Source: Albula goreensis
Taxonomy: Eukaryota > Chordata > Actinopteri > Albuliformes > Albulidae
Reading direction: 5' to 3'
NCBI GenBank assembly: GCA_022829145.1
Contig: CM040761.1
Location: forward strand, 17,891,245-17,955,244
Length of the DNA stretch: 64,000 bases
A program made the position numbers and the translations under genes. Below, in pieces: positions 20,901 through 29,827 of this stretch (within the stretch, counting starts at the first letter, position 1; each line of letters begins with the position of its first letter). The notes under the pieces were generated by a model. The model was not told where the DNA came from. It searched no databases and saw only the letters and a list, made by a program, of their open reading frames with translations.

Positions 20901-23900
20901 AGAGCTACTCAGCAATAAATTCTCTGCAGACAAAAACTCCTGCTTCAGAGCTGGTTTATTACTGGCCAGCCTGTACATGGGACCAAGTTCCCAGATTTAT
21001 ACCTCTGCCGTCAGGGTTGAAAGACTTACTGGTCTCTATCGCTGATGTTACATAACCAAGGAGGGTCTTCCAGATGAGAGTGAGCAATGCATCTGTGGGA
21101 CAGCATAAGAGGCCACATGAGAACACATGAAAACATGACACACAAGAACATGAAACCCTCTTGTGCCCTACTCCTTTTCTAGGTGTACTCTCTCCCATCA
21201 AAAGGCCCCCTCAAAACATCAGTCCTGTGCACCAGGACTGTTCCATTACAGCACAGAGGGGCCCTTAGCACATCAGGACTTATCCAATACTACACAGAGG
21301 GGCCCTAAGCACATCAGGACTGTTCCATTTCTACAATGAGGGGCCCTTAGCACATCAGGACTGTTCCATTACACACAGAGGGGCCCTTAGCACATCAGGA
21401 CTGTTCCATGACTACACAGAGGGGCCCTTAGCACATCAGGACTGTTCCATGACTACACAGAGGGGCCCTTAGCACATCAGGACTGTTCCATGACTACACA
21501 GAGGGGCCCTAAGCACATCAGGACTGTTCCATTACAGCACAGAGGGGCCTTAAGCGCATGAGGACTGTTCCATTATGAAGGAGTCATAGCATATCAATCC
21601 TGCACCATTTCCCTGAGGGCACTGAGGCATTGGTAGAGGTACATACAGGCTGTTCCTGAGGGATAACCTGTGTAATAAAATATGCTGACAGCAATCAGTG
21701 GTACACTTGCATATTAATCAAAATTTCAGGTCAGTGGGAGTGTAGCGTGGTGAAACATTAAGCCACAACAAGTACAAACCTCTTCAAGTACAAGTTGCAC
21801 TAATACATAAATGTCCTTACCTAACGGCATTCATGACCGAATATTCGTATAGGCAGCACTTCAAGGACATACAAAACGGACAGAGAGTGCAAGCAGAACA
21901 TACCGGGGGCGTCTTTTCCAATGCCAATGAAGCCGTCCCTGACTGCAGAGATAAGGACACTGGCATGCTTGCTGAAAGACGAGGGGCTGGTGAGGAGTGG
22001 GTTGACCAGGGGCTCTGAGAGAAACAGGGGTAGAGATTCAAGGCCCTCCCATCTGAACAACTGGAAATAAAAAATCCTCCTTCCTTTCCTCTGTCATCTC
22101 ACAGATCTGAAGAAAAAACTGACCAATGAGGTGAAGTTTTCTGCTATATGGCTTTCACATGCCCAGGCTCTATACATGAGGTAAAGGTAACTCTGGCAAA
22201 ACGCGATGGAATAGAGCAGAGGCGACAGGCAGCGGTGGTCTCACCCAGGCTGAGCTGCAGGTTGCCCTTGGCAGCGGCGGCGGTGATGTCCGGCCCCAGG
22301 AGGTAGTGCAGCAGCATCTCCAGGCCCAGCATCTGGATGGAGGGGAAGCCCGGCTGCGCACTGACGCTGCTGTTCAGGCTCATGCGGGGTGTGGCGGCAG
22401 GGCTGTTGAAGGCGTGCCCCCTGTGCGGAGAAACGATCGAGGCTTTACTCCATCGACCCTGGACAGTGGTGAGGCCTGCTGGTTTATGCTGTGTAACCTC
22501 AGTCACTGTAAGATGTCCTATAAGTGCTCAGCAACAGCTAAAACAGTCGACCCTGTGGCTCTCCAGGTCCAGAATCAAGAACTATCATTTTAACCACTTC
22601 ACATACACTGGGTACTGAGTGCACTCTCAGGATAATGCACTCTACAGTTTGAAGAAAAGATATACAATACAGAGGACAAAATTACCCTGCTGTTCATCAG
22701 ATAATCATGAGAAGCCTTAGCACGTTAAAGCATTAAAGCTTTTCTCCACATATATCTATCAGCTCTAATGGAGGATTACCATGTTCTAAGCTGTCTGCAC
22801 AGTCAGAATTACAGCTGATTAATTTGTGATTCCTGAATAGTGCAGATCATTTTGGTTAGCATGCACAAGCCCTTTTGTAATTTATTGGGTTAATGATTGA
22901 GGAGTGCAAAAACACAACTCATGCTGTCCACTACATCACAAAGCCACACACATTCATAGGTCCCTGAGGAAAATTGTATACCTGTTTTGGGTGTGGAGGG
23001 TCCCAGGCTGGTGTTTTGGCTGGAGTTCCGAGAGGGAGTGGCCAGAGACTGGTGCGACAGATCTGTGCACACTGCACTCTGGAGCAGTGGAACCCCAACC
23101 TTAAATGAGCAGTGAGAGAGGATGAAACGCACACACACACACACACCCTCAGCTATTCACACATGCACTCTCATTCAAACAGGCTGCTCTGAGTGGTGAA
23201 AAAGATTTGCATGTGTTAATATGGCTTACCTGGTCAAAGTTGGCTGCCAAGTTGGGCCCCAGTTTGACCACCAGGTACCACCACACCTCCAGCTTGGTGA
23301 GCAGCAGAGCCTCCGTCCTCACCTGGATGGAGCTGAGCGGCTGCATGAGCAGCTTCAGGCGCTTCGCACTGCACAGGATCTCTGCGGGAGAGAGGTCACG
23401 CCCAGTTACTGAACATGGTCTGTACTACTGAAGGAGGAGAGCACCTGCAGATCTTTACAGGGGAGTGACCACAAGGAGAGGCCACAGTCAAGACACTGCC
23501 AAGTATCCAAACCCAGTGCCATAGGTTTCAGGTTACCACTGCTCTGCTCACCTGGGTTGAGGGCAAAATTGTCAATGAGGCTCTTCCAGGCGATAAAGGC
23601 AATCTTCTTGATGATAGGTGAGGAGCTTCGGAAGCCGAGCTCCTCCAGGTGCAGCAGAGAGTTGATGAAGGGCCCTCCTCGGTGGAGCAGCTGAATTAGG
23701 GACAAAACCACACCATTACCTTTCTTTCCTAACCATCTTGTAAAGGAAATGTTTACAACTGTTGGAAATGTTGGGAACACTACTGCCGAATGGAAGTTTG
23801 CCTAAAGATACAATGTAATGTTTAAAAACTTTTGTCAATACAAATTTGCAAGCCAAACTCTCTGGAGCCTTCACAAAGGTGTTACTGTGACCTTACCTTT

Positions 23901-26849
23901 CCCAATAGCCTTACAAACAATGGCCAGAGCTTCAGCACGTTGCTCTCGTTCTTTGTCGAGAAGAGCTTCTGGAGCTCCGGGATCAGCTTCTGGAGAGGAA
24001 ACTGAACATGTCAGGAAGGCGGCGATACCATGCAAAACCAGGTAGTCCATAACTATTTGTAGATTGCAAGGTATTCAAGGGTAGGCAGACTCACAGAGGA
24101 CATGAGGGGCTCGATGACAGCTGCCACATCCTGTTGCTTCTGTAAAAGGAGAGGCAGGCCCATCTCAAGGGCAGCCGCTGCACGCAGGCGTACCTTGGAG
24201 GCCGAGTGGACCACCAGAGGAATCACCAGCTTGACCCACTGCACTGCCCCCTCACCCATCTGACTGGGGGTCTGCTCCAACAACCTGACCATGGGACAGG
24301 AACGTAAACACACATTGATAAAACGATGAAATGTAACCACAAAAATAAGATTTACACTGCACTACCTTAGCAACAGAGGCCCCTGCTCCAATTTCAAAAT
24401 CTAACAGTTTTAGTAAGAGCTACAGATTGATCCAGAAACATTTCAACAAAACAAAGTCACCGTATAAAAGGGTCATCAAAGGTTCATCATGAATAGAGGG
24501 AGATGGCGTATGCACGTTTTCTGCTGGGGATGGCTGCACACCTTATCACTACATTCAATGCCTCATGTTCAATAACGACAGACTGGAGGTCCTCTCGTGC
24601 TCGCACAGTCTCCAGAGTCTTCAGTATGTCCGGTACCTGAGAGACAGGAAGGCTTGTGTCAGCATGTTTACAGAATTCCTGCTCTTTCTGAAACCTGAAG
24701 GAGCTGAACATACACAGGGAAGCCGTTTAAGGATTTGTTTGTGCGGGCACTGTAAAGAGTAAAGAATATAACCAAAACAAATGCATGAGTCTCAACAATA
24801 TGCCGCAGTTAGACAGACAGCTGGCCCCACAGCCATATGGCCAAGCCCACCCAACCCCACAAACGCTCACTCACCTTCTTGGAAACAACATCAGGGGGGA
24901 AGTTCTGTTTGGAGATCACCCATAGGGCGCGAGTACATGTGTTCTTATCTGTTGACTTTACAGCCAGAGTGTTCAGAGCCACCAGATCTCCTCTGCAAAG
25001 TTGGCTAAAAACAGCGAAAAAGCATAAACACAAGATGAGCATTTAAACAACACATGTTGACACAATACACCTTGTGCATGCAATGCATCTGAGCAAATTT
25101 AAGAACTGTCAGAAACTACGCTCTGTAATGGTGATTTATGCACTGCCATTTTGAATGAGCTGTGTGGCCTTGCACTGAGCTCTGAATCTGCTCCAATTCA
25201 GCTAATTTCACACTGCATGTTCCTTGCCTTTATGTGCAGCTTTTTAAAATCACAAGCTACATACTTGGTTTCAGGAAGAAAACAGGTTACTTTTGGGTGC
25301 TTAAAAATCTGTCTGTGTCAGTTGTTTTGTTTGGTGCAGCACCTGTAGATGTGTAAATGTGCACAGAAATTGGCCTGATGAGCAAGTAAAGCTCATTAAC
25401 AATGAGTGGAATTACCATTTTAAGTTTATCCCCAACTCAAACAAACCAACTCACATTTATTCAATCATGCAAATGTAACTGAGTAACCAGTGATCTGAAC
25501 TCATTTTAAGATCCCCCAATCCTAAATGGACACTATCCTGCCCTGCTGCTCCTATCAGGTGTGTACCTGGTATCCCAGAGACCACACTGTTGTTGAACAC
25601 ACAGAATCCAAGGGCTTGTAGAGCAGCCTGACTCAGCTCCACATTTGGACTGGCGATGTGAGTCTGACAGAGGGACAAAAAAAAACAAAAAAACAAAAAA
25701 AAGTGAACCAAAACATGACACACGTGGCAATAATCCAAATAAATCACACCTTGCTGCTTTGGAATTTAATTCTTCTGATGGGCAGTTACAATACATGAAG
25801 GGTAGATCTGGGTCACTGACTGACACACTAAGAAACATCATGTTCACATACCCCTGGCAAAGACATTTTCTTAGAGTGGCAATACACAAGTGAACATGGA
25901 CTTTCCAAAATAAATATATTGGGCCCAATGGAAGTATCGGCTGAAACATGGTTAAATATGCCAGAAAACAAACATCACAACAGCGTCCATTCTATGGATA
26001 AGTTTGGTACACTTGCCTGAAAAACTTTTCCCAGACGTGAAAAGTGCTTTACAACTGCAGGAAGGAAATGTTTCCCATCTTCTCCACTCAAGCGGCTGAC
26101 AGAAAACACAGAAGAGGACCATGAGGAATACAGTCATGACCAAGGCATCACTTCCACATGACATGACCAAACAAAATCAGTCGCTCCATTACAGGCGAGC
26201 TAAAATGCCCCTTTTTTCATATAACTCACTCACAGATATCCATACTAATGCAATCTAACGGACACAAACTGCCTGGGTGACTCTAAATGGACCTGCTGAT
26301 TGATCAGTGTTCTCGTAAGGGAAACACACTCAAATTAACAAGATGACTGATGTCATCTTCTGCATACTGTGTTAAAATGAAAGAGGAAGAAGGAAAAAGT
26401 ATTCTACGTAGCAACAAATGAACTGGCGCTAAAGAAGGCAGCATAGGGTTATTGAGTCACATGCAACTCATTATATCAATGAAAGTGGAAATGTATGTTG
26501 TATATTAAGTGATTTGGGCCTGACCCAATACATATGTCATGTTCAAAAACAGCTGTGAATAGAATCCAACTTTAACCGCATAGCTTACTTCCTGTAGTTG
26601 GTCTCAAAAACCAGATTTCACACATTATTGATCTTGCCAGTTTAGAGAAGACCCGGTCAGCAGTAAGTCAAGAAGCACCAGCACAGCCCCCCCTCACTGT
26701 CCCGGCCATATTTGACACCTTGACTGTGATACATACTTTGCGATGGTCAGGTAGGCGTCCGTCTGCTCTGCCTGTCCAGCCGAAGAATCTTCCAGGGACT
26801 CCAGGAGAGGGAGGAGGCTGGAGGTGGTGGGGTGCACCGTCGCCATCAT
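8699..26849 (-). CDS. rif1: Rif1 (replication timing regulatory factor / telomere-associated protein), complete coding gene with five 1-nt frame breaks
   Basis: Rif1 sets replication timing by recruiting PP1 phosphatase and acts with 53BP1 in double-strand-break end protection. There are 35 coding exons, from ATG at 26849 to stop at 8699; coordinates are given in the exon entries. The N-terminal ~1,000 residues are the HEAT-like repeat region (KIAFIAWKSLIDNFALNP, RTEALLLTKLEVWWYLVVKL, GTPALFLI, LALGTAVQGVLVSL, FWNATFA). A huge disordered exon follows, then SILK and RVSF (PP1 docking) and the C-terminal domain (ALVSCSTPVEAVLPQISSNM, SLPIRSPKLSNVKKALKNYH). Summed exon length is 7,794 nt; allowing for the five inferred indels gives 7,797 nt, about 2,598 residues, close to the usual vertebrate size. 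Intron phases agree at every junction except where a break is flagged. Intact splice sites and conserved residues on both sides of each break argue for a functional gene with assembly indels rather than a pseudogene. Confidence 0.95.
9086..9206 (-). CDS. rif1: rif1 exon 34
   Basis: 121 nt, phase 0 to 1, acceptor CCTCCAG, donor GTGAGT. It encodes RKGRSDELKGFDEMEKMTSE and continues acidic (PDESELAQNQEDKPQGEQVA), linking the KKALKNYHEQQ segment to the C-terminal tail. Confidence 0.88.
9413..9566 (-). CDS. rif1: rif1 exon 33: conserved C-terminal domain
   Basis: 154 nt, phase 2 to 0. It encodes PRGFGQLVRARNIRTVGDLS, then ALTPTEIKSLPIRSPKLSNV and KKALKNYHEQQ. This is the most conserved part of the vertebrate Rif1 C-terminal domain, implicated in DNA binding and BLM interaction. 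Confidence 0.95.
9840..9955 (-). CDS. rif1: rif1 exon 32: conserved C-terminal domain
   Basis: 116 nt, phase 0 to 2, acceptor GATTTCAG, donor GTGAGT. It encodes ISEMSQEPKPIPKDCVYPAL and VSCSTPVEAVLPQISSNMW, collinear with the vertebrate Rif1 segment just before the GLGQL-type motif. Confidence 0.94.
10284..10370 (-). CDS. rif1: rif1 exon 31
   Basis: 87 nt, phase 0 to 0. It encodes FITTPTKGLLTLSPRNLRSP followed by GYKSSKKCL, matching the conserved SPxxxSPKxKSSKKCL stretch. Confidence 0.92.
10615..10755 (-). CDS. rif1: rif1 exon 30: RVSF PP1-docking motif
   Basis: 141 nt, phase 0 to 0. It opens SRRVSFADPIHHQELADDID; RVSF (codons 10738-10749) is the RVxF-type PP1-binding motif of Rif1. It continues RRSPVIRTSSSSSPRSKN. 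With SILK at the end of the preceding exon it forms the bipartite PP1 docking site by which Rif1 counteracts DDK at origins (family knowledge). Confidence 0.95.
10927..14465 (-). CDS. rif1: rif1 exon 29: giant disordered exon with SQ/GRxxRRSK tandem repeats and SILK motif; frame break near 11,583
   Basis: A single exon of 3,539 nt with phase-0 junctions on both sides (acceptor CACTTCAG, donor GTAATC). It opens VQEVEMEIEEAPEPQMKPAQ. RRQSFITLEKYEEG is a conserved Rif1 block. A repeat array with DSQSQGRPSRRSK-type units spans about 12,460-13,540. Then come GRYKTRGSSQGLLSGTETPE, a basic KKVDSQVVHRCPHIKRGRGR region followed by RRRSRGCNC, and finally SPSASPSTSILKKGQKRP with the SILK motif at 10978-10989. 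The frame changes between EEVLP and LDAEANDDVFLEG beside a CAG run at about 11,560-11,590; the length is one base short of a multiple of three, so one base (probably in the G run 11583-11585) is missing. The repeats and low complexity fit the disordered middle of Rif1. Confidence 0.93.
12460..13540 (-). repeat. rif1: protein-coding tandem repeat array in Rif1 (about nine good units plus one degenerate, ~38 residues each)
   Basis: Units contain DSQSQGRPSRRSK or close variants (DSQSLGRVTRRSK, DSQTQGRSGRRGK, DSQSHGRPSRRSK, DSHSQGRSSRRSK, DSQPQGRSGRRSK, DSQSEGRISRRSK, DSQSQGRPGRRNK, and a decayed VSQSQDRLETSSK). A spacer with EEMSQTDSQ follows in most. SQ/TQ sites are the ATM/ATR target signature, and the arginine-rich core is basic. 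Confidence 0.92.
14638..15394 (-). CDS. rif1: rif1 exons 25-28
   Basis: Exons 15263-15394 (SESSQLETNISGVKIASVGK, KRDSLLSRAGELRER), 14969-15111 (VKLDFGSPKPPRRELLEEEA, SVDFVFIPPETKERVLTEHQ), 14784-14873 (VDIPAMYNNLDASLDTTVFT, QYTQSQEDL) and 14638-14698 (EKLPADGEVAETIKDEDKVK). All have GT-AG borders and mutually consistent phases. DFVFIPPE and CDIPAMYNNLD-type motifs are diagnostic of vertebrate Rif1. Confidence 0.93.
15701..16500 (-). CDS. rif1: rif1 exons 22-24; frame break in exon 23 at about 16,020
   Basis: Exons 16455-16500 (PQNKQPKYFTSLGPK), 15907-16110 and 15701-15794 (PVLSQVKQKTPIILPGFQAV). Exon 23 reads LEKLLGEMLGCLQNRSSLAY, DDELLALLSP and then must shift frame to LLCVLFPHKSKQIRTLVTQF and WNATFANTPVLIYPEDLK. 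Its 204 nt is one more than the required 203, so one extra base in the G run 16020-16023 (+ strand) explains it. The exon 24 acceptor is preceded by a 21-base T tract on the - strand (15799-15819). Confidence 0.9.
16630..18831 (-). CDS. rif1: rif1 exons 16-21 (HEAT-like region)
   Basis: Exons 18758-18831 (GTPALFLILLFHHSS), 18276-18456 (FFLCLEMLVGCGLSGPTSPL, AFSESVLGVMSRN), 18079-18186 (TNEVNQGDALEHNFTAVHCA), 17575-17724 (LTQKSLLSTWSRLYKAFARC, ALVATAEENVCCEEL), 17240-17339 (SPSSLEAVASILLVIIECAD, FSPYTPQFQKK) and 16630-16909 (PLSWVRKKNKALGNLTTFQA). Phases chain 0-2, 2-0, 0-0, 0-0, 0-1, 1-2 without conflict. These are alpha-helical HEAT-like repeats conserved among vertebrate Rif1 proteins. Confidence 0.93.
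18832..19787 (-). other. rif1: rif1 intron 15 (956 bp)
   Basis: No exon is recognised. It contains a 22-nt T run (19410-19431) and otherwise unique-looking AT-rich sequence. Confidence 0.6.
19788..22014 (-). CDS. rif1: rif1 exons 12-15 (HEAT-like region)
   Basis: Exons 21904-22014 (PLVNPLLTSPSSFSKHASVL), 21030-21092 (ALLTLIWKTLLGYVTSAIET), 20239-20342 (GSKKDRPGSEVLTLLLQALQ, SIVSSETLPAQRTL) and 19788-19874 (GLLEATVNGIPCKILGSAAY, QVANMDVLN). All GT-AG. The exon 14 acceptor is taken at 20343; a second AG three bases downstream would give a one-residue variant. Between exons 12 and 13 the intron holds the 41-bp minisatellite. Confidence 0.91.
21232..21577. repeat. 41-bp minisatellite, about 8.5 copies, in rif1 intron
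   Basis: AGCACATCAGGACTGTTCCA followed by TGACTACACAGAGGGGCCCTT recurs. The AGGACT core starts at 21234, 21275, 21316, 21357, 21397, 21438, 21479, 21520 and 21561, i.e. every 40-41 bp. The three central units are nearly identical; the edges are more diverged. Confidence 0.95.
22245..22420 (-). CDS. rif1: rif1 exon 11; phase break at its 5' end (22417-22421)
   Basis: It encodes GHAFNSPAATPRMSLNSSVS, then GFPSIQMLGLEMLLHYLLGP and an alanine/leucine segment, a strongly conserved Rif1 block. The previous exon ends with one leftover base, but this exon needs two. A missing base in the + strand C run 22417-22421 at the acceptor (176 nt instead of 177) would reconcile them. Confidence 0.88.
22982..24636 (-). 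CDS. rif1: rif1 exons 5-10 (HEAT-like region)
   Basis: Exons 24542-24636 (VPDILKTLETVRAREDLQSV), 24095-24284 (VQWVKLVIPLVVHSASKVRL, GLPLLLQKQQDVAAVIEPLM), 23897-23989 (KLIPELQKLFSTKNESNVLK, LWPLFVRLLGK), 23552-23690 (LLHRGGPFINSLLHLEELGF, IIKKIAFIAWKSLIDNFALN), 23230-23381 (ILCSAKRLKLLMQPLSSIQV, LTKLEVWWYLVVKLGPNLAA) and 22982-23099 (VGVPLLQSAVCTDLSHQSLA). GT-AG borders and phases 0-2-0-0-1-0-1 are consistent throughout. Confidence 0.94.
24875..25004 (-). CDS. rif1: rif1 exon 4; frame break near 24,990
   Basis: Entered in phase it reads ANFAEE and then must shift one base to LVALNTLAVKSTDKNTCTRA and LWVISKQNFPPDVVSKK, the conserved part. The length of 130 nt is one short of the 3n+2 required by its flanking phases, consistent with one base missing around 24985-24993 in GAGGAGATC. 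Confidence 0.86.
25567..25663 (-). CDS. rif1: rif1 exon 3
   Basis: 97 nt, phase 0 to 1, acceptor CTCTGTCAG, donor GTACAC. It encodes THIASPNVELSQAALQALGF, then CVFNNSVVSGIP. The ALQALGFC motif is typical of the Rif1 N-terminus. Confidence 0.93.
26017..26095 (-). CDS. rif1: rif1 exon 2, spliced with a GC donor
   Basis: 79 nt, phase 2 to 0. It encodes RLSGEDGKHFLPAVVKHFSR followed by LGKVFQ. The only donor that keeps frame with exon 3 (THIASPN) is CAG/GCAAGT at 26016-26011, a consensus GC-AG intron start. Confidence 0.88.
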
Positions 26850-26858
26850 CCTCACACT
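26737..26858 (-). CDS. rif1: rif1 exon 1 (coding): start codon
   Basis: The acceptor TGTTTCAG precedes nine bases and ATGATGGCG; the first ATG is 26849-26847 (A at -3), with a second in-frame ATG immediately after (A at -3, G at +4). It encodes MMATVHPTTSSLLPLLESLE and DSSAGQAEQTDAYLTIA, matching the vertebrate Rif1 N-terminus (LETLED...QTDAYLTIANR). CDS part 26737-26849; donor GTATGT. Confidence 0.92.
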
Positions 26859-28732
26859 CTGAAACACAGTAAGGAGACGCAAAGGCTGTCAGATATTGGC
26901 AAAGCATTACAAAGACAAGGAAGGGCAAGGACATCTGCTTTTGGACTTACTGCCAACTTCGGCTATTACATATTTAATGAGACCAACCACTTATGTGAAC
27001 AGGCACGTTACCTTACATTCCATATTAATCGAGGAAAGGCAAAATCCTTTATCCATGTACAAGAAGTCTAACTGTTATAATCCACTTAGTACAGCAGTTT
27101 ATATAGTCAAGGTTGGAGGTAATTGGTGTACACAAACACCAGGGTACACACCAGCACTTCCAGGGCCTAAAATAACCTACCCCTGACTAAGATGCAAGTC
27201 ATTGGTGTGAACTGCTGTGAACTACAACCTGCTACAAACATTTTCATTATGCGAGTATCCAGGAACCAAATAGTTTGGTGACTGTTAAACCTGCATGAGA
27301 GTGTTAAACGGAGCGTTCTGGCTCAAGTGCCGTTAACTCTCTGGTATTAATGCAGTACTTGAAGCAGTTTTGTGCCTGCAAGGTTTCACTCCGTGCAGAG
27401 AGAACAGCAGATAGCTATGATACTGCACCACAAAGATAAGACTTCCTGCCCTGGCTCTGAGAATCTCCATCTACACTGTGTGAGAGCATGCTTTTGTCTC
27501 TGATACTCAAGGTCACAAGGAATATAAGACAAAACTGATGGACTTTGCCAGCATTGATGGACTAATGAATGAGGATAAAGGTAGTTTTCTTGCCAGTGAC
27601 AGCAAAATGAAACTGGATATTTCCCCTTTTCTGGCTAGCACCTGCATCTACATTATTAAATTAAATCAATTTATTGGTCATCTTAATCTACCGTTTGTTC
27701 TCACCACAAAAAAAAGGAAGAAAAAAAAAGAGTTCAATTACTTTCTGTTGGATGAATACAAGGCACATGTACTTCTCCAAACCTTCCCAAACTCAACAAC
27801 AATAAGTATAACTAGTTAAAGCATATGTTATAACAGTTATCACTTGTTTATAATGTACCTAGAAACAATAAAAACTTATACATTCTGCTTAACTGGCAGC
27901 TGTTCAATCTGCACCACTTCAACCATCACCACCGCTATATCAGCTTGCTAACAGCATCAGAACAGGCTTAGACGACGGAAGATGATGCATTCCCATGAAG
28001 GCCAGCTCACTTTGTGTATTGTATAGTTATTTTCAACATAGATTGTTTGTACTTACACTACCTAATGCCTTACTGAAGCAGATATCCTTTTCGAATATCT
28101 TGACTATCTAATAGCTAGCTGCATTTCTAAGTAGCTGCTAAAACAGATGGTTTAAGCCAAGTTATTGCTCAATGCCCAGCCAATTTTCGCGACAATATTA
28201 TCTGCTCTTAGGGTTGACTAGCTCTTGCATGCAAACTACAACGTGAGACTGCGAGTTGGGCAAGGTTAACGCTGGATGTTTCTTAACGATGATTCTCTAT
28301 TAGCAGTCAGCTAACTGGACCAACAGAATTTGCCAAATCCGCTAGCAACCAAATTCTCCCAAACTATACAATACCATGCCAAAATACCCCGATAACACCA
28401 AAATGGTCCATCTACGTCATACTTCAAGAAGGACAAAACATAGTGTGCTGTCGAAGTAACATTAACGTTACCGTACTAAAAATCAAACAATAGAAAGCGA
28501 ACTTAACACTAGCTAGTGAAACATCCACCAAGCTTCGTTAGCCAACTATACAGTTATGGTTTAGAAGAGTGTATATCGATGCAAAATAAGCATAAATTAT
28601 TTCCCACTTGCTACAATTTCAAGAATTTCACAAACTATGCTCACTCACTCCCTCCCTCCCTCTGCAACAATATTAGCCAAGTAGCTTTCCAAGTGGTTAG
28701 CAAAGCATAAGCAACTAAAGCTGTATCCTCAC
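26859..28732 (-). other. rif1: rif1 first intron (1.9 kb)
   Basis: AT-rich non-coding sequence between the coding first exon and the presumed 5' UTR exon. No exon, RNA gene or mobile element is recognised in it. Confidence 0.6.
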
Positions 28733-28950
28733 CTCGATAATCTTGATGTACCACAATAAGTAGATGAAATTACAGATACCATGAACGTTAAAAGACTGCC
28801 CGCAATAAAAGCAAGCAAAATAAAATATTTTCAGAGGCTTTACTCTTCTCAGAGTTGCAGTATGCTTCCCACCCCGCGAAAACGCTGGCGCCAAACTGCG
28901 CACGCTGAGCGCTGCTCACCTTTCACCCCACGTACTAGCACCGCCCACAG
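28733..28950 (-). promoter_or_regulatory. rif1: rif1 5' UTR exon and promoter region with E2F-type site
   Basis: A locally GC/CpG-richer block about 1.9 kb upstream of the start codon. It holds GGCGCCAAA at 28887-28895 (TTTGGCGCC on the - strand, the E2F consensus) and CCGCCC at 28941-28946 (GC box). Two good donors on the - strand, CGAG/GTGAGG ending at 28733 and AAAG/GTGAGC ending at 28920, could close a non-coding first exon; which is used is not decidable from sequence alone. An E2F site fits a gene used in S phase. Confidence 0.55.
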
Positions 28951-29566
28951 ATGCATAATTCAGCATTAGAACGCATCCAGGGTCACTGTTTTCATGAGTT
29001 TTAGCCATGAAAATAAAACTGTGCTGAAAGTTTGTAAATACAGGAAAATTAACACCAAAACAAAAAGTCTTGTTCATACATTATAATCAAATAACTTCCT
29101 ACTTAAAAAAAAAACAAGTAGAATGAGAGACTTGTCAGACACATGTCACAGACGAATTATAATTACTGCTTTACCAGAGTGCAAATTAAACCTGCAATCA
29201 CCCTGCTTTTGTGCAATATTCCATTGAGACAAATCAAGAAACCCACTAACATTTTGTAGCAATAGCCTTGGTAAAATCTGTTTAAAATGCATGTATGTGA
29301 ATACTCCCATTGGTAGTGGTGTGTGCTTTAACTCATTCAGTGAGGCTAATAACCACATTTTACAACAAAAAAGATCTGTTTGTTTGAAATATATTTTAAT
29401 GTCTCTCCAGTCAACCTTTAATATCTACATAAACATGCAAGAAATTAAACATACTTATAAGAACTGTCAGTAAATATAATGTCTTGTTATATTAAGTATT
29501 TATAAAATCAAAAAATGTCAGCATAATCAATTTCACAAACATCACAACAGTTGATTGAGGTATACA

Positions 29567-29572
29567 TTTAAT
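29567..29572 (-). promoter_or_regulatory. tnfaip6: possible tnfaip6 poly(A) signal (ATTAAA on - strand)
   Basis: TTTAAT on the + strand, about 175 nt past the stop, reads ATTAAA, the common variant signal. The surrounding UTR is AT-rich; the assignment is tentative. Confidence 0.35.
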
Positions 29573-29744
29573 AAGGAGTATTTTTCAGAGACTTTTCATA
29601 AAAATGTTCTTAAAAATTCCAAACACAATGATAATAATGATAATAGTACACTTAAAAAGTCTCATTGAAGGTCAGTTCATATCATTGGCCATCCTTTTAA
29701 GGCAGACTGGATATCTTTGGCAAAAGTAAGGCAGATTGGAGCAC

Positions 29745-29827
29745 TCAGTCTATCACAGTGTATTCCAGCTTGAACCCACCGGCCGTCACTGAAGAGTCTG
29801 ACAGGAACTTCAGAGTCAAGACATTCC
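29745..29827 (-). CDS. tnfaip6: tnfaip6 exon 6: end of CUB domain and stop
   Basis: 83 nt, acceptor TTTTCCCAG, phase 1 entry. It encodes NVLTLKFLSDSSVTAGGFKL then EYTVID and TGA (29747-29745). A longer open frame over the same bases is a shadow in another frame. Confidence 0.93.

Noticed and set aside
21232-21577. CRISPR-like repeat array
   Set aside because: The units are contiguous 41-bp tandem copies with no unique spacers, inside a vertebrate intron.
8699-26849. rif1 as a pseudogene because of five frame breaks
   Set aside because: All 34 introns keep usable splice sites, conserved residues continue after every break, and neighbouring tnfaip6 shows the same kind of defect, so assembly error is the better explanation.
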